Source: Bradyrhizobium sp. AT1 (GTDB lineage: Bacteria > Pseudomonadota > Alphaproteobacteria > Rhizobiales > Xanthobacteraceae). Taken from it: DNA of 49,781 nt. Below the pieces are notes generated by a model. That model did no database searches and was not told the DNA's origin. It saw only the letters and a list, made by a program, of their open reading frames with translations. The stretch is from positions 1,293,572 to 1,343,352 of the forward strand of contig NZ_JXDL01000001.1 of assembly GCF_001590795.1 (NCBI RefSeq). Direction: 5' to 3'. Within the stretch, counting starts at the first letter, position 1, and each line of letters starts with the position of its first letter. Positions 23,751 through 31,081 of this stretch are shown here, piece after piece. Made by a program: the position numbers and the translations under genes.

Positions 23751-26036
23751 TCAGGCGCCCACGGCACGCAAGGGTGCGGGTTTTGTCATCAGGCTGTGGG
23801 CACGCGCGAGCTGACGCATCTCGGCAAGGCCGAGGAGATAGCAAACGACCGACTCGCCGCCGCGATTTTCGTTTGCCCGATCGGGGTGCAATCCATCGCG
23901 GCAACTGCCGGTGATCGGATCAACCAGCGCCACCGAGAGGTCGTTCCTGCCAAGAAACCAGGCGAAGGCCCGCATGGCCATGGCTTTCCATTCGGCATCG
24001 CCGTCGCCACGCCACGCGGCCAGACATGCGGCAATCGTCGCCGTTGCCTCCACCGGCTGCTGATCGAAGGCACGGGGGGGCTGTCGCTGCTCTCCGAAGC
24101 CAGCGGTACCGACCGGCCGGAAATAGCCCGCCGCGGACGTCTGCTGCGTCATGAGCCAGCGCAAAGACCTCAATCCGGCATCGAGATATCGAGGCATCTG
24201 TGTCGCCATACCCGTGAGGATGAGGGCCTGCGGCAATCGCGCGTTCTCGTAGGCCAGCCCTTCCTCGAACCATATCCAATCCGGCGTCTCGACCGACGCC
24301 AGGCAGGATATCAACCTGTCGGCCAGGGAATGCCGGACTTCCCTGGCGTGAACATCGTCCGGCGCTACGGCGCAATAAGCGTCCAGACCCAGCAGCATGA
24401 ACGCCCACGCACGGGGCGAGCGGAAGCTCTCCGCGATCGACAATGCCTGGGCGAACAAGGCAGCAGCCCACAGGCGCCGGGCCGGGCTCGCGTCTCTGCG
24501 CGCGGCCTCACCCAACGCCCATAGCGTCCGTCCGTGACTGTCTTCGGAGCCCCTGTCCTCGAGCCAGGTTCGATCGAAGCCCATGAAGTTGCGAAACTGC
24601 CTGGTGTCGGGATTCCAGGCATGCTGCACGAAGGCTGCAAATCGGGTCGTCAGGACATCCGGCAGCGGCCGTTCGCCCGGACCATTGAGAGCGCAGGCCA
24701 GAAGCAACGCTCGCGCGTTGTCATCGACGCAATAGCCGTGCGCGCGATCGGGCACCGAATGCACCGCATGTTGGAACAGGCCGACATCGTCGCACATCGA
24801 TAGAAAGTAGCCGATCTGCATATCGGGCGGCGCGGGACTACGTGGTTCCTGCGCGCCCACGTCGGAGCGCACGAAGACCTTCAACCTGTGTCCCTGCCGT
24901 GCATTCTCGAAGACCGCCGCGTAGCGCTCAGCGACCCGCTCCCATGTCATCGTCCGGCTCGCCGCATAGGCACGCCGAGACATCGCCTGCCGGCGGGCGG
25001 CGTCGGTCAGCAGGTTGGCGATCTCGCTGCCGATCGCTGCAGCGTCGCCGAACGGCACCAGAACTCCGCACTCGTCAGCAAGCAGCTCGCGTGCGTGCCA
25101 ATATGGCGTCGAGACAACCGGCTTCCCCATTCCAAAACTGTAGGCCAGGGTGCCCGACGTCATCTGAGCCTCGTTGAGATAAGGCGTGACATAGACGTCG
25201 CACATCGAGATGAACTCGAGCAGCGTCGCCAAATCGGCGAACCGGTCGAGGAACACGACGTGATCGTCTATTCCGAGTTCACGGACCCGCGCCATCAGGC
25301 CTTCGCGATAGGCTTCGCCCTCGTTCCGAACCAGGTTGGGGTGCGTCGCGCCGAGCACGACGTACACGGCGTTCTCGCAGCGCCTCAGAATCGAAGGCAT
25401 CGCATCGATCATCACGTCGATGCCTTTGTTGGGCGACAGCAGGCCGAACGTCAGGATCACTGATTTTTGCTCAAATCCGAGCCTGGCCTTCGCAGCATCG
25501 GGCTCGACAAAGGCGACATCGGGAATGCCGTGGGGGATGACCTCGATCTTGTCGTCGGGCACCAGATAGACGTCGTGCAGCAACTCGCGGCCCTTGTGGG
25601 CCATCACCACGACCTTCGACGACGCATCGACGATGCGCTCCATGACCGTCCGTTGCGCGGGTGACGGTTTGGCCAGCACCGTATGGAACGTCGTCACCAC
25701 CGGCATGGCAAGGCGAGACAGCAGCACCAGGATGTGGGCCCCGGCTTCACCGCCGAAAATGCCAAACTCGTGCTGCAGGCACACGGTGTCGAACTGACCC
25801 GCATTGAGGAAATCCGCGGCACGCATGTAGTCTTCGATATTGTTATCCCCGATCTGGAAAGCGACCGCCGGAGGATAATCATAGGTCTGGCCGCGATCGG
25901 TCATCGCCACGATGCAAGCCTCCAGGTCCGGGCGCGCAATCGATATCGCGTTCTTCAGGTCGGTCGTATAGGTCGCAATTCCGCACCGGCGAGGCAACGA
26001 GTTGCCGATGACGGCGATACGGCGGAGCGGCGTCAT
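23751..26036 (-). CDS. Two-domain protein: GT4 glycosyltransferase fused to an alpha/alpha-toroid-like domain
   Basis: The product has 761 residues. Residues 1 to about 395 are a GT-B glycosyltransferase of family 4: IAVIGNSLPRRCGIATYTTD, VCLQHEFGIFGGEAG, KIEVIPHGIPDVAF, TFGLLSPNKGIDVMIDA, and the donor site MTSGTLAYSFGMGKPVVSTP. After a linker, residues of about 405-755 form a separate region rich in helical pairs, with YCVDDNARALLLACAL, SEDSHGRTLWALGEAARR and ENRGGESVVCYLLGLAEM. It resembles six-hairpin glycosidases or phosphorylases. Its ATG overlaps the manA stop by four bases (ATGA) and GH130 follows after 35 bases. GDP-mannose is a reasonable donor given the neighbours, but that is inference. 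The C-terminal domain's activity is unknown. Confidence 0.88.
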   Translation of the reverse strand: MTPLRRIAVIGNSLPRRCGIATYTTDLKNAISIARPDLEACIVAMTDRGQTYDYPPAVAFQIGDNNIEDYMRAADFLNAGQFDTVCLQHEFGIFGGEAGAHILVLLSRLAMPVVTTFHTVLAKPSPAQRTVMERIVDASSKVVVMAHKGRELLHDVYLVPDDKIEVIPHGIPDVAFVEPDAAKARLGFEQKSVILTFGLLSPNKGIDVMIDAMPSILRRCENAVYVVLGATHPNLVRNEGEAYREGLMARVRELGIDDHVVFLDRFADLATLLEFISMCDVYVTPYLNEAQMTSGTLAYSFGMGKPVVSTPYWHARELLADECGVLVPFGDAAAIGSEIANLLTDAARRQAMSRRAYAASRTMTWERVAERYAAVFENARQGHRLKVFVRSDVGAQEPRSPAPPDMQIGYFLSMCDDVGLFQHAVHSVPDRAHGYCVDDNARALLLACALNGPGERPLPDVLTTRFAAFVQHAWNPDTRQFRNFMGFDRTWLEDRGSEDSHGRTLWALGEAARRDASPARRLWAAALFAQALSIAESFRSPRAWAFMLLGLDAYCAVAPDDVHAREVRHSLADRLISCLASVETPDWIWFEEGLAYENARLPQALILTGMATQMPRYLDAGLRSLRWLMTQQTSAAGYFRPVGTAGFGEQRQPPRAFDQQPVEATATIAACLAAWRGDGDAEWKAMAMRAFAWFLGRNDLSVALVDPITGSCRDGLHPDRANENRGGESVVCYLLGLAEMRQLARAHSLMTKPAPLRAVGA

Positions 26037-26953
26037 GTCAGCACCTCGATGATTTCACTGCCGGAGAGAGCGTCGGTGGGTTTCGTCATGCGTTCGCTGC
26101 AATCTTGCAACAAGGATGCAATTGGATCCGGTCCCGGATAGGCGATCAGGATGCTCATCCCGCTCGAGCCAACGTCGATGCCGGCGCTATCGGATTCAAT
26201 GAAGATTGCGTCCCCGACTGTTGCATTTGCCCGTCCGATGCGTCCCTCCCCCTCGATCACGAAAATCCAGGCTTCCCGATCAGTCTGGAGTCCCCAAAGC
26301 GAATTCGCCTGAAGGTCGATCCGCTCGAACACGAAATGCGAACTCGCGACCAAAACCAGTCGCGCATCGGTGAGGCGTCGCGGAGGCGGTTGTGTCGGAG
26401 GTGGCCCGGCTTCGGAGGCGGCCACGACGCTGTCCCCGTGCAATTCGCGATGCCGGCCAAAATCGAACAGGCGAAACGTCGTGTCGCTCCGCTGCTGGAT
26501 TTCGGCGAGCACGATATCGGCGCCGATGGCGTGGATCGTACCGCCGGGAACGAAGATGACGTCGCCTTGCGCCACTGGACGCCATTGTACGAGGTCCGCA
26601 ATCGAGCCGTCCCCGATCGCTTCGCGCAGCGCCTGCGGCGTGAGATGCCGATTCAATCCCAACGCAATCCGCGCGCCCGGCAGCGCCGAAAGGATGTACC
26701 ACGCTTCAGTTTTCCCGTTCGGCAAGCCGATGGAGCGCGCGAATGCATCATTTGGATGAACCTGGATCGACAAGGGCTGGCTGGTGAACAGCAGCTTGAG
26801 CAAGAGTGCCGGGTTGGGCGCGCTCTTGTCCGTCCGCTCGAGCCACAACTCTCCGACCGGATCAGTCGACGCGTCGATGCTGCTCCAGGGTCGCAAATCG
26901 AGCCGGCCCCAGGGTTTGCGAGCGATCTCTACCGAGGCATGCTCGATGGTCAT
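26033..26953 (-). CDS. manA: Type I mannose-6-phosphate isomerase
   Basis: The product has 306 residues from the ATG at 26953; the frame extends 19 codons further upstream (ATG at 27010) without a ribosome site. Zinc ligands are all visible: SIQVHPND (Gln, His), GKTEAWYIL (Glu) and GTIHAIGADIVLAEIQQRSD (His). The Arg of the active site lies in FRLFDFGR. It interconverts fructose 6-phosphate and mannose 6-phosphate in the cytoplasm, feeding GDP-mannose or recovering mannose. Upstream, an AGGAGG site serves an out-of-frame ATG (26973) that encodes MPESDNR and stops at a TGA overlapping the manA ATG, so translation may be coupled through that minimal reading frame. It overlaps the downstream GT4 gene by four bases. 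Confidence 0.9.
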   Translation of the reverse strand: MTIEHASVEIARKPWGRLDLRPWSSIDASTDPVGELWLERTDKSAPNPALLLKLLFTSQPLSIQVHPNDAFARSIGLPNGKTEAWYILSALPGARIALGLNRHLTPQALREAIGDGSIADLVQWRPVAQGDVIFVPGGTIHAIGADIVLAEIQQRSDTTFRLFDFGRHRELHGDSVVAASEAGPPPTQPPPRRLTDARLVLVASSHFVFERIDLQANSLWGLQTDREAWIFVIEGEGRIGRANATVGDAIFIESDSAGIDVGSSGMSILIAYPGPDPIASLLQDCSERMTKPTDALSGSEIIEVLT

Positions 26954-27049
26954 CTGTTGTCCGACTCGGGCATGGGAGATCCTCCTGTTCACGGCGCCTG
27001 TTCGCGCCATCGGCCGTCTGCCAAGACCGCGCTGCTTGGTTAATAGACG

Positions 27050-27313
27050 TCAACAACCGCGGCAGATGTTCTTCAGCTTCGCCGCGGTTCGAGCCTCTTC
27101 TGCAACGAACGGGTCCTTGTAAGGCGGCCGGAATGCGTCGTTCTCCACGGCACTGGGCTTCTTCAATATCGGAGGAAACGCGGCGTCGTAACAGGCGAGC
27201 CGTCCGCTCGAGCTTTCGATTGCGCGACAATCGGATTCAGCGGCGAGCGCGCCTTGTGCGAACGTACCTTGCGCGAACGTGCCGAACGCCAATGCGACCA
27301 GGAGGGTTCTCAT
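27050..27313 (-). CDS. Small secreted protein of unknown function
   Basis: The product has 87 residues with a signal peptide: MRTLLVALAFGTFAQGTFAQ and GALA-AES, containing a short GTFAQ-type duplication. The mature part has DCRAIESSSGRLACYDAAFP, a motif I associate with many small periplasmic rhizobial proteins of unknown role, and ends NICRGC. That gives four cysteines, so two disulfides are possible. The start overlaps the stop of the 65-residue gene by four bases (ATGA). A 96-base interval separates it from manA, and the direction is the same. Confidence 0.72.
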   Translation of the reverse strand: MRTLLVALAFGTFAQGTFAQGALAAESDCRAIESSSGRLACYDAAFPPILKKPSAVENDAFRPPYKDPFVAEEARTAAKLKNICRGC

Positions 27314-27507
27314 GTCTCGAACCCATCGAACTCGTCAGAGAGCAGCAGCCGGCCTTGTGGTGTGCATATCCGCACATCGAGATAGCCTTCCTGCAAAAGT
27401 TCCCGCGCCTTCTTCAGGGCAGCACTGGTTGTGTCACGGCTCAAGCTGACATAGCCGCTTTGATCGCGACCGCTAACCAGATATTGCAGTTGTGGCGGCC
27501 TATCCAT
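27310..27507 (-). CDS. Small protein of unknown function
   Basis: The product has 65 residues: MDRPPQLQYLVSGRDQSGYV, then SALKKARELL-type helix (AALKKARELLQEGYLDVRIC) and a final DEFDGFET. It resembles short single-domain proteins with a beta-alpha-beta pattern and no export signal. Its start lies within the last codons of the 32-residue membrane peptide gene and its stop overlaps the secreted protein gene. Translation of these three is therefore tightly linked. Confidence 0.68.
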   Translation of the reverse strand: MDRPPQLQYLVSGRDQSGYVSLSRDTTSAALKKARELLQEGYLDVRICTPQGRLLLSDEFDGFET

Positions 27508-27598
27508 GCAGGAGAGCCGCCGCCGCTATCAGGAGCACGAGAAACAGCGGCACCATCACCGGCGGCACGATCCAATCGGCCAGGCGAAATCGAGGCAT
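27500..27598 (-). CDS. 32-residue single-pass membrane peptide, first gene of the mannose operon
   Basis: The ATG at 27598 is preceded by GAGGAGGAGGGTGC, one of the strongest ribosome sites in the window. The peptide begins MPRFRLADWIVPPVMVPLFL and continues as an unbroken hydrophobic helix to LLHG and a TAG stop. The pattern of basic N-terminus plus one helix suggests an inner-membrane microprotein with its N-terminus inside. Its end overlaps the next gene by eight bases (ATGGATAG). No family is recognised. It could be a regulator or anchor of the operon's other products. Confidence 0.6.
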   Translation of the reverse strand: MPRFRLADWIVPPVMVPLFLVLLIAAAALLHG

Positions 27599-27948
27599 GC
27601 ACCCTCCTCCTCAGTCGGCGGGAGCGCTCGTGACCCTCAGTCACCGATGGAAGCCGTGGGAAGGGCGGTGATGCAGTTACCCTACGCTTTGGTTCTGCGA
27701 ATAGCGAGCTTTTAAAGTGCCGTACGACGTCAGCGAGCCCCCGACGTCGGCGTAAAGGGCCACTGGAGGTCCAGAGTTGCGCCGCTTGCCCGCCTCGGTT
27801 ACGTCATGCCACCTTTCGTCGCTCTGGGCGGCACTTCTTCAGACTTGTCGCGATGTTCAAACACGTGGCAGGAACTCGGAGCCGCCAATTCGCACATATG
27901 CGTCACGCCCGCGCAACGGGGCGGCGCTCTCAACCTGGGCCTACCCTG
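27599..27948. other. Divergent intergenic region with no gene
   Basis: This 350-base gap separates the start of the mannose operon (leftward) from the HAD gene (rightward). It holds the ribosome site of the membrane peptide and a small GTGAC-TGAGG-GTCAC dyad (minus-strand reading, about 27630-27645). Two GACGTC boxes lie near 27725-27755. I see no confident -35/-10 pair and no consensus EcfG site. Confidence 0.5.
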
Positions 27949-28587
27949 ATGGTTACAATCTTCTTTGATCTCGACGGCACGCTGACCAACCCGAAGCCGG
28001 GGATCACGCGCTCGATCCAATACGCGCTGGCGCGGCTGGACGTCGCGGTGCCGAGCGAGGACGAGCTGACCTGGTGCATCGGGCCGCCGCTGCATGCGAG
28101 CCTGAAGAAGCTCACCGGAACCGACGAACTCGCCGACCGCGCGCTGCTGCTCTATCGCGAACGCTTCAGCGATATCGGCCTGTTCGAGAACGAAGCCTAT
28201 GCCGGCATCGTGGATACGCTGACGACGATCGCCGCGACCAACCAGCGCATGTTCGTCGCCACCAGCAAACCCGTGGTCTACGCCACCCGGATCGTCGATC
28301 ATTTTGGCCTGAAGCCGTATTTCGAGCGCGTGTTCGGCTCCGAGCTCGACGGCACGCGCGTCGACAAGCGCGACCTGCTGCGCTACGCGCTGGACGAGAC
28401 CAAGATCGATGCCCGCAGCTCGATCATGATCGGCGACCGCAGCCACGACGTCATTGGCGCCCGCACCAACGGCATGACCGCGATCGGCGTGCTCTATGGT
28501 TATGGCAGCGAGGCCGAGCTCAGGGACGCCGGCGCGCATCACATCTGCGCCGCACATTCCGAATTGCTCGGCCATTGCGTGGGCTAG
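27949..28587 (+). CDS. HAD family hydrolase, phosphoglycolate phosphatase-like
   Basis: The product has 212 residues from the ATG at 27949, beginning MVTIFFDLDGTLTNPKPGIT with the nucleophile Asp and second Asp of motif I. Motif II is in FVATSKP, motif III Lys in VDKRDLLRYAL, and motif IV in MIGDRSHDVIGARTNGM. A helical cap of the C1 type lies between about residues 15 and 80. Relatives include Gph and YjjG/PgmB-type enzymes; phosphoglycolate, a nucleotide or a sugar phosphate could be the substrate. It diverges from the mannose operon, so a sugar phosphate is possible but unproven. Confidence 0.9.
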   Translation: MVTIFFDLDGTLTNPKPGITRSIQYALARLDVAVPSEDELTWCIGPPLHASLKKLTGTDELADRALLLYRERFSDIGLFENEAYAGIVDTLTTIAATNQRMFVATSKPVVYATRIVDHFGLKPYFERVFGSELDGTRVDKRDLLRYALDETKIDARSSIMIGDRSHDVIGARTNGMTAIGVLYGYGSEAELRDAGAHHICAAHSELLGHCVG

Positions 28588-28610
28588 CGTCGAGAGAGGT
28601 TTCTTAGCCG

Positions 28611-28648
28611 CACCATCATGCTCCAGCCGCGGCAGGCACGTGATGGTG
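28611..28648. terminator. Possible bidirectional terminator hairpin
   Basis: CACCATCA (28611-28618) and TGATGGTG (28641-28648) are perfect 8-bp arms with a GCCGCGGC palindrome in the loop. It sits between the convergent HAD and binding-protein genes. There is no T-run, so the terminator role is tentative. Confidence 0.35.
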
Positions 28649-28668
28649 AAGCCGCCTGCCCTCTCGCT

Positions 28669-29571
28669 TCAAGGCACCAGCGCGTCGCTGGGAGAGGTCA
28701 CGCGCGCCTTCATCGCTTTGCTCATGGGAAGCTCGAGGTTCTGTCCTCTCGGGGGAATCGGCGATTCGAACCACTTGACGTAGAGGCGGTCGAATTCGCC
28801 GGAGGCCATCTTCTCCTTGATCGCGGCGTCCACGAGCATCTTGAACTCGGGATCCTCGCTGCGGGTCATCAGCCCGTAATAGGACGGCGCATAGGTCGTC
28901 GCCAGCATCCGGAACGACTTGGGATCGGGTGCGTTTGCGACGAGCCCGGCGACCAAAATGTCGTCCTCGAACCACGCCGCGGCCCGGCCTGTGCCAAGCA
29001 TGAGAAGCGACTCGGCATGATCCTTGGCCTGAACTATCGTCACGTTCAGTCTCTGGTCGTCGAGAAATTTCCTGACGACACCAAAGTTCAGCGAGCCCTG
29101 CGTGATGACGACCGTCTGTCCGTCAAGTTCTTTCGGCTCCGTCAGACGAGACGAGGCAAGCACCAGCCAGCGCGGCGACGCCACATAGGTCGCGATGGAG
29201 AAGGAGACCTGCTTCTGCCGTTCGGCGGTGTTGGTCGTGCTGCCGCATTCGACGTCGATGGTACCGTTCTGAAGCAGCGGAATACGATTGGACGCATTCA
29301 CCGGCACATAGTCAATTTGCAGCGCGGACCTGTTCAACACGGCCTTGATCTTGTCGGCCACTGCGGAGCAGAGATCAAGCGAGAGCCCGGCCGGCTTCTG
29401 ATCGGCCCCTAGATAGGCAAACGGGATCGAGGCCTCACGATAGCCGAACGTGACCTTTCCGACCTCCTTGATTTTCTCGAGAGTCTGGCTAGCCGCTTGC
29501 GCTACCGGAATATCCAATAGCGCAAGCGAGAGAGCGGCAATGGCGAGCGTGGGCGCGTGTTTGCAGATCAT
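28669..29571 (-). CDS. Amino-acid ABC transporter substrate-binding protein (family 3)
   Basis: The product has 300 residues from the ATG at 29571, with GGAGG 4 to 5 bases upstream. A signal peptide (TLAIAALSLALLDIPVAQAA) leads to a family-3 binding protein: TLEKIKEVGKVTFGYREASI, PFAYLGADQKPAGLSLDLCS, and IDVECGSTTNTAERQKQVSF, the GltI/AatJ-type glutamate-aspartate signature. The ligand is likely an amino acid or amino-acid-like acid in the periplasm. No permease or ATPase gene is adjacent. It starts 20 bases after the aminotransferase-fold gene, suggesting that it delivers that enzyme's substrate. Confidence 0.9.
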   Translation of the reverse strand: MICKHAPTLAIAALSLALLDIPVAQAASQTLEKIKEVGKVTFGYREASIPFAYLGADQKPAGLSLDLCSAVADKIKAVLNRSALQIDYVPVNASNRIPLLQNGTIDVECGSTTNTAERQKQVSFSIATYVASPRWLVLASSRLTEPKELDGQTVVITQGSLNFGVVRKFLDDQRLNVTIVQAKDHAESLLMLGTGRAAAWFEDDILVAGLVANAPDPKSFRMLATTYAPSYYGLMTRSEDPEFKMLVDAAIKEKMASGEFDRLYVKWFESPIPPRGQNLELPMSKAMKARVTSPSDALVP

Positions 29572-29591
29572 GTCAGCCTCCGGGCTGTTAC

Positions 29592-30914
29592 TTAGGCAGC
29601 GGGATTTTGCGCAAGCTCGTCGAGGCTTTCCCTCAAGGAACGGTCCAGGATGTCGACAGCACGGTCGATCTCGTCGGTCGAGACGGTCAGGGGCGGTGCG
29701 ATGCGCCAGACCGATCCGCGCTCGGGGCGGCGGCGGATGTTCATGCTGAGCCCATACTCGAAGCACTTCTTCGTTGTCAGCGCACCAAGCTGATGGGCCG
29801 CGCGCCGGCTGTTGCGGTCGACGACCAGCTCGACGCCGAGCAGAAGTCCCATCCCCCTGATGTCGCCAATCTGCTCGTATTTCTGCTGAAGGCCCTCGAA
29901 CCGGCCGCGCAGATAGGCGCCCATGACATTGGCGCGTTCGACGAGCTTCTCCGCGGTGATCACGCGCAGCACCGCGAGCCCGACCTCCGCCAGGAGAGGA
30001 TCGGAGACGTGGCTGGTGTAGTAGGTGAAATGATCCGCATAGAGCTTGCTCTCGATCGGCTCCGTGGTCGACACTGCCGCAAGCGGAAGCCCTCCGCCGA
30101 GCGTCTTCGACATGGTCATGATGTCGGGCACGACGCCGAAATATTCGGCCCCGGTCTTCTTCCCGATGCGCCCAAACGCGGTCTGGGCCTCGTCGAAGAT
30201 CAGCAGCATGCCGCGCTCATCGGCGGCCTTGCGCAACGCTTCCATGAAGGCTTTCGGCGGCACCAGCACGCCGCCGGCACTGATCACGGGCTCGGCGATG
30301 ATCGCCGCCCCTCGCCCGCTTGACTGCATGTCGAACATTTTCAACGCCAACTCGAGGTTGGCGAGGGCGGAAGCCTCCTCGCTTCCCTTGTCGATATAGG
30401 GCCGGTAAGCGTTGGGCTCCGGGATCACGAATACGCCGGGAGGCGGCACTCCGTAGCCCTTGCGGTCGCTCGCCATGGAGACCGAGGCGGCACCGCCGGT
30501 GATGCCGTGCCAGGAGCCGCCGAGGACAAGCACCTCGTAGCCGCCGGTGTACATCTTGGCCATTCGGAGCGCGACTTCTGTCGCCTCCGAGCCGGTGTTG
30601 ATGAAGATCGAGCGCTTGAGATCGCCGGGCAACCAGTCCTTGGCGAGCACCTGAGCAAGCTCGGCCACGACTTCGGGGATCATTCCGCTGAAGAGGTGGA
30701 ACGCCTTCTTGCCGGCCTGCTCCACAGCCGCGACAATGGCGGGATGGTTGTGGCCGATCGTGGCACACATCTGGCCGGAGGTGAAATCGAGATAGTCGCG
30801 CCCGTCGCTGTCAGTAACGATCGTCCCCTTCGCCGAAGTGAAGAGGTTCGGGAACACGTCTCCGCCGTACCGGACCATGAATTCGTCGGCGGCCTGTTTC
30901 AGCGATGAAGTCAT
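29592..30914 (-). CDS. 2,2-dialkylglycine decarboxylase-like class III PLP enzyme
   Basis: The product has 440 residues of the class III aminotransferase fold. It follows 2,2-dialkylglycine decarboxylase closely. YLDFTSGQMC supplies the decarboxylation Gln (Gln48 here, equivalent to Gln52), then HLFSGMIP. GSWHGITGGA keeps the Trp, with Ile where the Burkholderia enzyme has Met141. IFDEAQTAFGRIG contains the PLP Asp and DIMTMSKTLGGGLPLAAVST the Schiff-base Lys. That enzyme decarboxylates and transaminates alpha,alpha-dialkyl amino acids such as 2-aminoisobutyrate. A plain aminotransferase is the main alternative. The gene precedes a solute-binding protein and diverges from a LysR regulator. 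Confidence 0.85.
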   Translation of the reverse strand: MTSSLKQAADEFMVRYGGDVFPNLFTSAKGTIVTDSDGRDYLDFTSGQMCATIGHNHPAIVAAVEQAGKKAFHLFSGMIPEVVAELAQVLAKDWLPGDLKRSIFINTGSEATEVALRMAKMYTGGYEVLVLGGSWHGITGGAASVSMASDRKGYGVPPPGVFVIPEPNAYRPYIDKGSEEASALANLELALKMFDMQSSGRGAAIIAEPVISAGGVLVPPKAFMEALRKAADERGMLLIFDEAQTAFGRIGKKTGAEYFGVVPDIMTMSKTLGGGLPLAAVSTTEPIESKLYADHFTYYTSHVSDPLLAEVGLAVLRVITAEKLVERANVMGAYLRGRFEGLQQKYEQIGDIRGMGLLLGVELVVDRNSRRAAHQLGALTTKKCFEYGLSMNIRRRPERGSVWRIAPPLTVSTDEIDRAVDILDRSLRESLDELAQNPAA

Positions 30915-31040
30915 TTGGTCTCCTCGGGGCGAGCGACGTCGGCCGCACGGCTGGGCGGCGCCGCGACGCGGATTGCGCTCGCCGGTCTCTGGGCGGTTTT
31001 GGGGTAGGAAGCTGTTGCATCAGGAGGTTTGCGGTACGAA

Positions 31041-31064
31041 AATTGCCTGAGCAACACGGCAATT
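31041..31064. promoter_or_regulatory. LysR-type dyad between regulator and decarboxylase genes
   Basis: AATTGCC (31041-31047) and GGCAATT (31058-31064) are perfect 7-bp inverted arms with a 10-base centre. It lies in the 167-base divergent gap, 17 bases before the LysR ATG. Location and architecture fit a LysR-family autoregulatory site. Confidence 0.55.
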
Positions 31065-31081
31065 GGTAACGGGCAGGCATA

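Noticed and set aside
28745..28785. tRNA-like GATTCGAACC sequence
   Set aside because: It lies inside the binding-protein gene, and no acceptor or anticodon stems can be drawn around it.
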